Assembly (NCBI GenBank): GCA_030728985.1
Contig: JANQYI010000009.1
Span: 160,243 to 224,242, forward strand
DNA from: Burkholderiaceae bacterium
Lineage (GTDB): Bacteria > Pseudomonadota > Gammaproteobacteria > Burkholderiales > Burkholderiaceae_B
Direction: 5' to 3'
DNA length: 64,000 nt
The stretch's first letter is position 1; each line of letters begins with the position of its first letter. The notes beneath the pieces were generated by a model. The model was not told the DNA's origin and searched no databases. It saw nothing but the letters and a program-made list of their open reading frames with translations. Shown piece after piece: positions 45,960-53,825 of the stretch. Position numbers and translations under genes: made by a program.

Positions 45960-46220
45960 CTATGCCGCGCGAATCTGCGCCAGCACCATCTTGACTGCGG
46001 GCCGATCAAGCGCCCCCTCGGGCTCGACACGACCTAATAGTAAGTCTAACAGCTCGTTATCTCCAATTTCAAACAATTGGGTCAAGGCACCCACCTCGAC
46101 ATCCGTCAGTTCAGACTGATGCAAATCAAGATACTTTGTCAGAATCAGATCGTTCTCGAGCAAGCCTCGTCTGGCGCGCCAACGCAACTTAACCCGGTCC
46201 TGATCTGATAATGTTCCCAT
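45960..46220 (-). CDS. sdhE: FAD assembly factor SdhE
   Basis: 86-aa protein that promotes covalent flavinylation of SdhA. The family motif RARRGLLENDLIL (about 15-27; the RGxxE signature) is intact, followed by a small helical domain. Located 12 bases after sdhB and 45 before gltA, the usual betaproteobacterial position. The ORF is short but its sequence and place leave little doubt. Confidence 0.92.
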   Translation of the reverse strand: MGTLSDQDRVKLRWRARRGLLENDLILTKYLDLHQSELTDVEVGALTQLFEIGDNELLDLLLGRVEPEGALDRPAVKMVLAQIRAA

Positions 46221-46232
46221 GAGAGCGCTTGG

Positions 46233-46949
46233 TTATACAGTTCGGCGAACGAGCATTTCTTTGATCTTGCCGATCGCACGCGATGGGTTCAATCCCTTTG
46301 GACAGACATCTACACAGTTCATGATCGTGTGGCAGCGGAACAAACGATACGGATCCTCGAGATTGTCGAGACGCTCACCCGTCGTGAGGTCGCGCGTATC
46401 CGCGATGAAACGGTAAGCTTGCAACAGGCCCGCAGGTCCCACAAATTTGTCTGGATTCCACCAAAATGACGGGCAAGACGTAGAACAACACGCACACAGA
46501 ATGCACTCATAAAGACCGTTGAGTTCTTCGCGCGCTTCAGGCGTTTGCAGGCGCTCTTTCTCGGGCGGTGGCGTATCGTTAATCAGATAGGGACGAACTG
46601 AGTGATATTGGTTAAAGAAGTGCGTCATATCAACCACCAAGTCGCGTATAACGGGCAGACCAGGTAAAGGACGCAAGACAACCGGCTCTTTGAGCTCCAG
46701 CATGTTGGTGATACAGGCCAAACCGTTCTTGCCATTGATGTTCATGGCATCGGAGCCACATACACCTTCGCGACATGAACGACGTAAGGTCAAACTATCA
46801 TCAACGTCCAGTTTGATGCGCATCAACGCATCAAGCAACATCTTGTCCGTTGGCTGCAACTCAACCTCGAGTTTTTGCATGTAGGGGCGCTCGTCCTTGT
46901 CAGGATCGTAGCGGTAGATTTCAAACTTCACGATGCGTTTTTTGCTCAT
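46233..46949 (-). CDS. sdhB: Succinate dehydrogenase iron-sulfur subunit
   Basis: 238-aa subunit carrying three clusters from FAD to quinone: [2Fe-2S] with SCREGVCGSDAMNINGKNGLAC, [4Fe-4S] with CILCACCSTSCP, and [3Fe-4S] with CHTIMNCVDVCPKGLNP. All expected cysteines are present. Peripheral membrane protein on the cytosolic face. Twenty-two bases after sdhA. Confidence 0.96.
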   Translation of the reverse strand: MSKKRIVKFEIYRYDPDKDERPYMQKLEVELQPTDKMLLDALMRIKLDVDDSLTLRRSCREGVCGSDAMNINGKNGLACITNMLELKEPVVLRPLPGLPVIRDLVVDMTHFFNQYHSVRPYLINDTPPPEKERLQTPEAREELNGLYECILCACCSTSCPSFWWNPDKFVGPAGLLQAYRFIADTRDLTTGERLDNLEDPYRLFRCHTIMNCVDVCPKGLNPSRAIGKIKEMLVRRTV

Positions 46950-46971
46950 GATTTGTTCCAGGTATGTCGTC

Positions 46972-48750
46972 TTAGAATGTACGGGTCTTGGGCGGGAAGC
47001 TTTCGACTGTGAGTGGCTGCATCTGCACGGGTTTGTAATCTAGGCGATTGCCATCCGAGTACCAGAGCGTGTGCTTGATCCAATTGTCATCATCGCGCAA
47101 CTGAAAGTCATCCAGTGCGTGCGCACCGCGGCTTTCTGTTCGTGCTGCGGCTGAGTAAATGGTCGAGCGCGCCACTTCAATCATATTGGTCAACTCGAGG
47201 GCTTCGATACGGGCAGTATTAAAGACCTTAGACTTGTCCTGGAAGGCGACATGTTCGACTCTTTCAGCCAACACGTCGATCTTTTGGACACCTTCTTTAA
47301 GAGAGGCCATGGTCCGAAATACGCCGCAGTGTTGTTGCATGGCGTTGCGAATGTCGTTACCGACCTCTTGCGTCTTTTCGCCAGTTTTACGCTGTTCGAG
47401 TTTGTTGACGCGGTCTAGTGAGAAATCCACAGAAGACTGGGGTAAAGGTTGATGTGCGCGCTGACGCTCAGGATGCGCAGCCACGATATGATTGCCGGCC
47501 GCACGACCAAACACGATCAAATCCAACAAAGAGTTGGTACCCAAGCGGTTCGCGCCGTGCACAGAAGCGGCTGAACACTCGCCGATGGCGTAGAGGCCGT
47601 TAACGACCGTGGTCTGATGACCATCCCACGAGGTGACCTGACCGTTGTAATTGCAGGGGATGCCACCCATCTGATAGTGAATGGTAGGGACCACAGGAAT
47701 GGGTTCTTTGGTTGCGTCAACGTTGGCGAATTTGTGTCCAATTTCGAGAATCGAAGGCAAGCGCTTGTTAATCACATCTGCACCCAGATGATCGAGCTTG
47801 AGATGGATATAGGCACCTTCCGGTCCACAGCCTCGACCCTCTTTGATCTCTTGATCCATGCAACGCGAAATAAAGTCTCGTGGCGCCAAATCCTTGAGTG
47901 TAGGAGCGTAGCGCTCCATGAAACGCTCTCCATCCTTGTTGAGCAAGATACCACCTTCGCCACGCACACCCTCTGTAATCAGCACACCAGCACCGGCTAC
48001 ACCTGTCGGGTGAAACTGCCAGAATTCCATGTCCATCATCGGGATGCCGGCGCGAGCGGCCATCCCCATGCCATCGCCTGTGTTGATGAAGGCATTGGTA
48101 GAAGCGGCCCAGATACGGCCAGCGCCTCCGGTTGCAATCACAGTCGTTTTGGCTTCGAAAATGTAGATTTCACCGGTCTCCATCTCGAGCGCCGTAATAC
48201 CCAACACATCACCCTCGTCGTTGCGAATCAAGTCCAACGCCATCCACTCGACGAAAAACTGTGTGCGTGAAGCCACGTTGCGCTGATAAAGCGTATGTAA
48301 CAAAGCATGACCCGTACGGTCAGCGGCCGCACAGGCGCGTTGCACAGGTTTTTCGCCAAAATTCGCAGTGTGTCCACCGAAGGGACGCTGATAGATCGTG
48401 CCGTCAGGGTTACGATCGAAAGGCATACCCATGTGCTCTAACTCGTACACGGCATTAGGGGCTTCGCGACACATGAATTCGATCGCATCCTGGTCTCCCA
48501 GCCAATCAGAGCCTTTGACCGTGTCGTACATGTGCCAGTACCAATTGTCCTCACTCATGTTACCTAACGACGCACCAATACCGCCTTGGGCCGCAACAGT
48601 GTGCGAGCGGGTTGGAAACACTTTGGTCACGACTGCGACAGACAGGCCTGCATTGGCGAGTTGAAGCGAACAGCGCATACCGGCTCCGCCGGCACCCACG
48701 ACCACCACGTCAAATTGACGGCGAGGTAAATTTGATTTGATAGATGCCAC
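46972..48750 (-). CDS. sdhA: Succinate dehydrogenase flavoprotein subunit
   Basis: 592-aa catalytic subunit oxidising succinate to fumarate. FAD fold VVVVGAGGAGMRCSLQLANAG, the FAD-attachment histidine in SHTVAAQGGIGAS, and the active-site region HPTGVAGAGVLITEGVRGEGG are intact; it ends at the typical PPKTRTF. Only three bases separate it from sdhD. SdhE, encoded two genes downstream, would load its FAD. Confidence 0.96.
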   Translation of the reverse strand: MASIKSNLPRRQFDVVVVGAGGAGMRCSLQLANAGLSVAVVTKVFPTRSHTVAAQGGIGASLGNMSEDNWYWHMYDTVKGSDWLGDQDAIEFMCREAPNAVYELEHMGMPFDRNPDGTIYQRPFGGHTANFGEKPVQRACAAADRTGHALLHTLYQRNVASRTQFFVEWMALDLIRNDEGDVLGITALEMETGEIYIFEAKTTVIATGGAGRIWAASTNAFINTGDGMGMAARAGIPMMDMEFWQFHPTGVAGAGVLITEGVRGEGGILLNKDGERFMERYAPTLKDLAPRDFISRCMDQEIKEGRGCGPEGAYIHLKLDHLGADVINKRLPSILEIGHKFANVDATKEPIPVVPTIHYQMGGIPCNYNGQVTSWDGHQTTVVNGLYAIGECSAASVHGANRLGTNSLLDLIVFGRAAGNHIVAAHPERQRAHQPLPQSSVDFSLDRVNKLEQRKTGEKTQEVGNDIRNAMQQHCGVFRTMASLKEGVQKIDVLAERVEHVAFQDKSKVFNTARIEALELTNMIEVARSTIYSAAARTESRGAHALDDFQLRDDDNWIKHTLWYSDGNRLDYKPVQMQPLTVESFPPKTRTF

Positions 48751-48753
48751 GGC

Positions 48754-49137
48754 TTAATTTCTCCAAAGGATGTGTACGAAGTACACGACCGATCCAACTA
48801 ACCACAAGATAGTCAGCACCAGTAACAATATGCGAAGACCCACTGGCTTGATGTAGTCCATCCAGATGTCGCGCACGCCAATCCAAGCATGCCAAGCGAG
48901 TGCAATCATCGCGAGGGTGGCAAGAATCTGCCCCAAAGGCATGAACAAGACGGTAAAGGTAAAAAGATTTTTCCAGCCCTCATAGGTGAAGCCGGGCATC
49001 GTCAAAATACCAATCAGCAATACCAGAGTGTAAATCGCAAGGATAATCGCTGTGACACGCTGAGCAATGAATTCGCCTGTGCCATAGTGCGCACCAACGA
49101 CCAAGCGTTTGGGACCAATTTTTTCGACGGGAATCAT
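48754..49137 (-). CDS. sdhD: Succinate dehydrogenase membrane anchor subunit
   Basis: 127-aa integral membrane protein with three hydrophobic helices (about 25-48, 60-80, 98-120). It helps bind haem b and quinone. The track opens at a GTG at 49143, but the ATG at 49137 overlaps the sdhC stop (TGATG) and has GGAG at good distance, so translation is probably coupled. Family assignment comes from AQRVTAIILAIYTLVLL and the operon position. Confidence 0.9.
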   Translation of the reverse strand: MIPVEKIGPKRLVVGAHYGTGEFIAQRVTAIILAIYTLVLLIGILTMPGFTYEGWKNLFTFTVLFMPLGQILATLAMIALAWHAWIGVRDIWMDYIKPVGLRILLLVLTILWLVGSVVYFVHILWRN

Positions 49138-49547
49138 CACCACACTCCGAATAGTTTGAGGCCAAAGACCAGGGTGAGGGCCAGGCTCACGCCCATCACG
49201 AGGCTTGCGCTTTTTGCGGCAGGCTCTTTGTCCAGTCCGATATGCAGATCAAGGATCAAGTAGCGAATTCCAGCACAGAAATGATGCAAATAACCCCAGA
49301 TCAACACCAACAAGATCACTTTGACAAGCGGATGCCCGGTAATCATTGCCAAGGCATTAAAACCGGCTTGGCTCACGAAACTCATTGCAAACAATGCAAT
49401 CAGTAAAGGCAAGCACAAGAAAAGCAAAGCTCCACTAATGCGGTGAAGAATGGAAACCTTACCGGCCATTGGCAAGCGATACGCCATCAGGTCGATAACA
49501 TTGATGTTACGAAACTGAGGACGCGGCTTGTTAGCTGTGTCAGACAT
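49137..49547 (-). CDS. sdhC: Succinate dehydrogenase cytochrome b556 subunit
   Basis: 136-aa membrane subunit with three helices. The signature SILHRISGALLFLCLPLLIAL and the haem-ligand region HHFCAGIRYLILDLHIG are clear. Begins MSDTANKPRPQFRNINVIDL. First gene of the sdhCDAB-sdhE-gltA operon; the 86 bp between it and the GntR gene are very A-rich and could hold a promoter, though no copy of the 21-bp repeat lies there. Confidence 0.94.
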   Translation of the reverse strand: MSDTANKPRPQFRNINVIDLMAYRLPMAGKVSILHRISGALLFLCLPLLIALFAMSFVSQAGFNALAMITGHPLVKVILLVLIWGYLHHFCAGIRYLILDLHIGLDKEPAAKSASLVMGVSLALTLVFGLKLFGVW

Positions 49548-49633
49548 AACGACCTCGAACAGAGAACAATTGGTTAAGAGAAAAAATAAAAATTTCGCTC
49601 ATGCAAAACAAATAAAAAACAAAAATAAATCAA

Positions 49634-50404
49634 TTAATTCAAACTATTACGATAATAATACTCATCGGTCACATAATGACCGATACGTAATTCTACAGGA
49701 CGATTTCCATAGGTGTAGGAGATTCGCTCCACACAAAGTAGGGGTATTGAGGGCGTAACTCCGAGCGCAACCGCGATGTCTTGTGGCGCAACAACAGCAC
49801 GTATTTTCTCATCGGCGCGCACCATATTGATGCCAAACTCGGTCTCAAACATTCCATACAAAGGACCCGAATACCCATTGAGCAAATCAGCTGTCAAGCC
49901 TTTAAAAATCGCACCAGGCAAGTAAATATCATCAATGACGGTCGGGATATTAGCAAAGGATAATTTGCGGCGAAGTGCCACCACAGGATCCCCGGATTTG
50001 ATCTCGAGGGCACGCGCCGTGTCGGCACTGGCCCGAATACGTCGGCACTCTAACACCAAGCTTTGGGCCGGCTCGGGTTCGCCTTCGTTGGGGGCGAGCC
50101 TCAGAAACCTGAATCGCACCCGAGGTTCTAGGTGGGTAGCTACAAAAGTACCCTTGCCTTGCCGCCGGAAGAGGAGATTTTCTGCGGCAAGTTCATCGAC
50201 CGCTTTTCTAACCGTGCCTTGACTGACCTGAAAACGAGCCGCCAACTCGATCTCGCTGGGAATGGACTCACCTGGCTTCCACTCGCCGGCATCGAGCGAC
50301 TTGACCAGCAGTGCTTTGATCTGCTGATAAAGAGGGCTAAATGCAGCCGCCGTGCTTGAGCTAAGCTCAGCGACAGCAATACGGGCGCGAAGGTTGTCAG
50401 ACAT
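49634..50404 (-). CDS. GntR family regulator (HutC/UTRA type) of TCA genes
   Basis: 257-aa regulator: N-terminal winged helix-turn-helix (PLYQQIKALLVKSLDAGEWKPG, SEIELAARFQVSQGTVRKAVDEL, about 19-70) and a C-terminal UTRA ligand domain (ending RPVELRIGHYVTDEYYYRNSLN). The track starts 34 codons upstream, which would place the 21-bp inverted repeat inside the coding region; ATG 50404 is preferred although its ribosome binding site is poor. Gene lies between sdhC (downstream, same strand) and divergent mdh. The repeat in the mdh gap recurs before acnB, so this protein is the likely binder. Ligand unknown; a TCA or methylcitrate intermediate is plausible. Confidence 0.86.
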   Translation of the reverse strand: MSDNLRARIAVAELSSSTAAAFSPLYQQIKALLVKSLDAGEWKPGESIPSEIELAARFQVSQGTVRKAVDELAAENLLFRRQGKGTFVATHLEPRVRFRFLRLAPNEGEPEPAQSLVLECRRIRASADTARALEIKSGDPVVALRRKLSFANIPTVIDDIYLPGAIFKGLTADLLNGYSGPLYGMFETEFGINMVRADEKIRAVVAPQDIAVALGVTPSIPLLCVERISYTYGNRPVELRIGHYVTDEYYYRNSLN

Positions 50405-50472
50405 CAAAAAAAGGCTCTTAAAAATCTTGAGCCATTTTGACACAACACAGCCCGAAAGTCCATTGGTCTTGT

Positions 50473-50493
50473 GTCTTATATAAGATATAAGAT
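50473..50493. promoter_or_regulatory. Predicted GntR operator in the regulator/mdh intergenic region
   Basis: Inverted repeat with arms GTCTTATAT and ATATAAGAT around the centre AAG; eight of nine arm positions pair. The same 21-bp element with one base difference is found before acnB. It lies 2 bp upstream of a TTGACG -35 box for mdh and about 70 bp from the regulator start, fitting control of both. Confidence 0.75.
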
Positions 50494-50495
50494 CA

Positions 50496-50525
50496 TTGAC
50501 GTCCAAGGTTCATTTAGATTAGCAT
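50496..50525 (+). promoter_or_regulatory. Predicted sigma-70 promoter of mdh
   Basis: TTGACG (50496-50501) and TAGCAT (50520-50525) with an 18-bp spacer. The -35 box is near-consensus, the -10 matches four of six. The operator lies immediately upstream, a position compatible with activation or with repression by occlusion. Confidence 0.55.
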
Positions 50526-50633
50526 TCGAAGGTAGATTTCTGTGTTTGACCTCGTTATTAGAGGGTCGCACAAAAAAGCTAAACTATTTGATTACTCTTT
50601 CTCACAATCCTCTCAGTTCTATCGGAGATCGTT

Positions 50634-51623
50634 ATGTCCAAACCCGCCGTGCGTGTTGCGGTTACTGGTGCAGCAGGCCAGATCGGTTATGCCCTTTTAT
50701 TCCGCATTGCTTCAGGCGAAATGCTTGGCAAAGACCAGCCCGTGATCTTGCAACTGCTTGAGATCCCAGATGAAAAAGCTCAGAAGGGCCTCAAGGGCGT
50801 GATGATGGAGCTTGATGATTGCGCTTTCCCTTTGCTGCATTCGATGACGGCCCACAGCGATCCTCTCGAAGCATTCAAAGACGTTGAAGTCGCACTTTTG
50901 GTGGGCTCTCGTCCTCGTGGTCCCGGCATGGAGCGTGCGGATCTGCTAGCCGTGAATGCCGCCATTTTCACAGCTCAGGGTAAAGCCCTGAACGCCGTGG
51001 CGAATCGCAACGTCAAAGTATTGGTCGTCGGCAACCCCGCTAACACTAACGCCTACATCGCGATGAAATCGGCACCCGACCTGCCCGCAAAAAACTTCAC
51101 AGCGATGTTGCGTCTTGATCACAACCGCGCCTTGTCACAGTTAGCCACCAAAATGGGCAAGCCTGTCGCCGACATTCAAAAACTCGCTGTCTGGGGCAAC
51201 CACTCACCCACCATGTATGCGGATTATCGCTTCGCGACCATCGGCGGCCAGAGTGTGGAAAAACTGATCAATGACGCCGCTTGGAACCGCGACGTGTTCT
51301 TGCCTACCGTTGGCAAGCGTGGCGCAGCTATTATTGAGGCGCGTGGTTTGTCTTCCGCCGCCTCGGCTGCGAATGCCGCCATCGATCACGTACGTGACTG
51401 GGTGCTGGGCACAAACGGCAAATGGGTCACGATGGGTGTGCCTTCGGATGGCAGTTACGGCATCCCCGAGGGCATCATGTATGGTGTGCCCGTGACCTGC
51501 GAGGGCGGCCAATATCACCGCGTGACAGGTCTCGAAGTGGATGCGTTCTCACGCGAGCGCATGGACCTGACGCTCAAAGAGCTGACGGAAGAGCGCGACG
51601 CCGTCGCGCATTTGCTCAAGTAA
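50634..51623 (+). CDS. mdh: Malate dehydrogenase
   Basis: 329-aa NAD-dependent enzyme oxidising malate to oxaloacetate. Cofactor motif [23 protein letters not shown] (8-30), substrate arginines in [16 protein letters not shown], and the active-site histidine in [11 protein letters not shown]. It is the cytosolic-MDH-like group of Burkholderiales. CGGAGA precedes the ATG. Divergent from the GntR gene and followed by a terminator hairpin, so it is probably monocistronic. Confidence 0.95.
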   Translation: MSKPAVRVAVTGAAGQIGYALLFRIASGEMLGKDQPVILQLLEIPDEKAQKGLKGVMMELDDCAFPLLHSMTAHSDPLEAFKDVEVALLVGSRPRGPGMERADLLAVNAAIFTAQGKALNAVANRNVKVLVVGNPANTNAYIAMKSAPDLPAKNFTAMLRLDHNRALSQLATKMGKPVADIQKLAVWGNHSPTMYADYRFATIGGQSVEKLINDAAWNRDVFLPTVGKRGAAIIEARGLSSAASAANAAIDHVRDWVLGTNGKWVTMGVPSDGSYGIPEGIMYGVPVTCEGGQYHRVTGLEVDAFSRERMDLTLKELTEERDAVAHLLK

Positions 51624-51634
51624 GCGTCGAGTGA

Positions 51635-51660
51635 ATGGGTCCCATGAGGGCCCATTTTCT
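51635..51660 (+). terminator. Terminator after mdh
   Basis: Hairpin ATGGG-T-CCC / GGG-CCCAT with a four-base loop and one bulged base, followed directly by TTTTCT, 11 bases after the mdh stop. Separates mdh from prpB. Confidence 0.75.
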
Positions 51661-51704
51661 TATTAAGATTCATTTCTAAAAAACAAATCGTCTTCACGGA
51701 GATC

Positions 51705-52601
51705 ATGATGTCTAAACAAGCCCCCGCTGGCCAACGATTTCGCGAAGCCCTCGCGGCCGAAAAGCCTCTGCAAATTATCGGCGCGATTAACGCCAACCAT
51801 GCTCTGCTCGCCAAGCGCGCTGGCTTTAAGGCCATCTACCTCTCCGGTGGCGGTGTTGCGGCAGGCTCTTTGGGACTGCCAGATCTAGGCATCAACACCC
51901 TGGATGACGTACTGACCGATGTGCGTCGCATCACCGATGTATGCGATACACCTCTCATCGTCGATATCGATACAGGCTTTGGCCCATCGGCCTTTAATAT
52001 CGCTCGTACAGTACAGAGTTTGGGCAAGTTTGGCGCGGCCGGCTGCCACATCGAGGACCAAGTCGGCGCCAAGCGCTGCGGTCATCGGCCCGGCAAGGAA
52101 ATCGTGTCTACCGAAGAAATGCGCGACCGAGTCAAAGCAGCGGCCGATGCGCGTATTGATGATAGTTTCTATCTGATTGCTCGTACGGATGCGATTGCCT
52201 CCCATGGCGTGGATGCTGCCATTGAGCGTGCGATTGCTTGCGTTGAAGCAGGCGCGGATGCCATTTTTGCCGAAGCCGCTTACGACCTCGCGACTTTTGA
52301 AAAGTTCTCCAAAGCGGTCAGCGTTCCCCTTCTCGCCAATATCACTGAGTTTGGGCAAACTCCGCTTTTTTCAGTCGACGAATTACGCAGCGCAGGCGTA
52401 GGCATGGTGCTCTACCCGCTATCCGCTTTCCGCGCCATGAACAAAGCTGCTGAAACGGTCTACACAGCAATACGTCGCGATGGTCACCAGCGCAACGTCA
52501 TCGATATGATGCAAACACGCGAAGAGCTCTACGATCGCATCAACTATCATGAATTCGAAGGCAAACTCGATGTGCTGTTCGCCCAAGGCAAATCCAAATA
52601 A
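51705..52601 (+). CDS. prpB: 2-methylisocitrate lyase
   Basis: 298-aa isocitrate-lyase/PEP-mutase-family enzyme that splits 2-methylisocitrate into pyruvate and succinate. The catalytic cysteine motif [10 protein letters not shown] is intact, with [18 protein letters not shown] and the metal-site region before it. Two ATGs lie in a row (51705, 51708) behind ACGGAGA; either may be used. First gene of prpB-prpC-acnD-prpF, the methylcitrate cycle for propionate. No prpR regulator is adjacent. Confidence 0.95.
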   Translation: MMSKQAPAGQRFREALAAEKPLQIIGAINANHALLAKRAGFKAIYLSGGGVAAGSLGLPDLGINTLDDVLTDVRRITDVCDTPLIVDIDTGFGPSAFNIARTVQSLGKFGAAGCHIEDQVGAKRCGHRPGKEIVSTEEMRDRVKAAADARIDDSFYLIARTDAIASHGVDAAIERAIACVEAGADAIFAEAAYDLATFEKFSKAVSVPLLANITEFGQTPLFSVDELRSAGVGMVLYPLSAFRAMNKAAETVYTAIRRDGHQRNVIDMMQTREELYDRINYHEFEGKLDVLFAQGKSK

Positions 52602-52620
52602 TTGATTGAGGAAACGACAG

Positions 52621-53820
52621 ATGGTCACGAAAAAAAAACCGGTCAAGCGCGCTGCTCCAGCTCAAGCGGTCGAGACAGCAGCCCCAGCCTTTAAGCCTAA
52701 AAAATCCGTCGCACTTTCTGGTGTGACAGCGGGTAATACTGCCCTGTGTACCGTCGGTCGCAGCGGCAACGACTTGCATTACCGCGGGTATGACATTCTT
52801 GATTTCGCCGACACAAGCGAATTTGAAGAAATCGCGCATTTGCTGATTCACGGCAAACTACCCAACAAGGCAGAATTAGCGGCTTATAAAGAAAAACTGC
52901 GTTCAATGCGGGGTCTGCCCGCACAGCTGCAAACTATCCTGGAATCACTACCCGCCGCGAGCCATCCCATGGACGTCATGCGCACCGCCGCGTCCGCACT
53001 TGGCTGCATTCTGCCAGAAAAAGAAGACCACAATACGCCTGATGCGCGCGACATCGCCGACCGCCTGATGGCCAACCTCGGCTCTGCCCTGCTCTACTGG
53101 TATCACTTCAGCCACAATGGTCGCATCATCGACGTTCAAACCGATGACGACTCGATCGGCGCGCATTTCCTGCATCTGTTGCATGGCAAAAAACCCAATG
53201 CCGACTGGATTCGTGCAATGCACACCTCATTGATTCTGTATGCAGAGCATGAGTTCAATGCCTCGACCTTTGCCTGCCGCGTCATCGCAGGCACAGGCTC
53301 CGACATGTACTCCGCTATTGCTGGCGGTATCGGCGCACTGCGCGGCCCCAAGCATGGCGGTGCGAACGAAGTGGCGTTTGAGGTTCAGAAACGCTACGAG
53401 ACGCCCGACGAAGCCGAAGCCGACATCCGCGCGCGCGTTGAAAACAAGGAAGTCATCATCGGCTTTGGCCACCCTGTCTACACGATTTCCGACCCACGCA
53501 ACAAAGTCATCAAAGACGTGGCGTTGCGCCTATCCAAGAAAGCCGGCACCACTAAAATGTATGACATCGCCGATCGTCTTGAGGGCGTGATGTGGGATGC
53601 GAAAAAAATGTTCGCCAACCTCGATTGGTTCTCGGCAGTGTCCTATCACATGATGGGTGTCCCGACAGCGATGTTTACTCCATTGTTCGTCATCTCACGC
53701 ACCGCAGGCTGGTCGGCACACATCATCGAGCAACGGATCGACAACAAGATCATTCGTCCTGCGGCCAACTACACCGGCCCCGAAGATCAGAAATTCGTTC
53801 CACTCGCCAAGCGTCGTTAA
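52621..53820 (+). CDS. prpC: 2-methylcitrate synthase
   Basis: 399-aa citrate-synthase-family enzyme condensing propionyl-CoA with oxaloacetate. Catalytic residues are in [20 protein letters not shown] and [16 protein letters not shown], and the C-terminus is typical of PrpC. The first 30 residues form a Lys/Ala/Pro-rich extension ([16 protein letters not shown]...) not needed for the core fold. The track uses a TTG five codons upstream; ATG 52621 after GAGGAAAC is chosen. Twenty bases after prpB and five before acnD. Confidence 0.94.
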   Translation: MVTKKKPVKRAAPAQAVETAAPAFKPKKSVALSGVTAGNTALCTVGRSGNDLHYRGYDILDFADTSEFEEIAHLLIHGKLPNKAELAAYKEKLRSMRGLPAQLQTILESLPAASHPMDVMRTAASALGCILPEKEDHNTPDARDIADRLMANLGSALLYWYHFSHNGRIIDVQTDDDSIGAHFLHLLHGKKPNADWIRAMHTSLILYAEHEFNASTFACRVIAGTGSDMYSAIAGGIGALRGPKHGGANEVAFEVQKRYETPDEAEADIRARVENKEVIIGFGHPVYTISDPRNKVIKDVALRLSKKAGTTKMYDIADRLEGVMWDAKKMFANLDWFSAVSYHMMGVPTAMFTPLFVISRTAGWSAHIIEQRIDNKIIRPAANYTGPEDQKFVPLAKRR

Positions 53821-53825
53821 TCCCT

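Noticed and set aside
50405-50506. 34-codon N-terminal extension of the GntR regulator
   Set aside because: It would put the 21-bp operator into the coding sequence and adds residues before the normal winged-helix start; no family support.
53592-53825. N-terminal extension of the acnD frame overlapping prpC
   Set aside because: The 78 extra codons lie inside prpC in another frame; the ATG at 53826 gives the normal AcnD length and starts five bases after the prpC stop.
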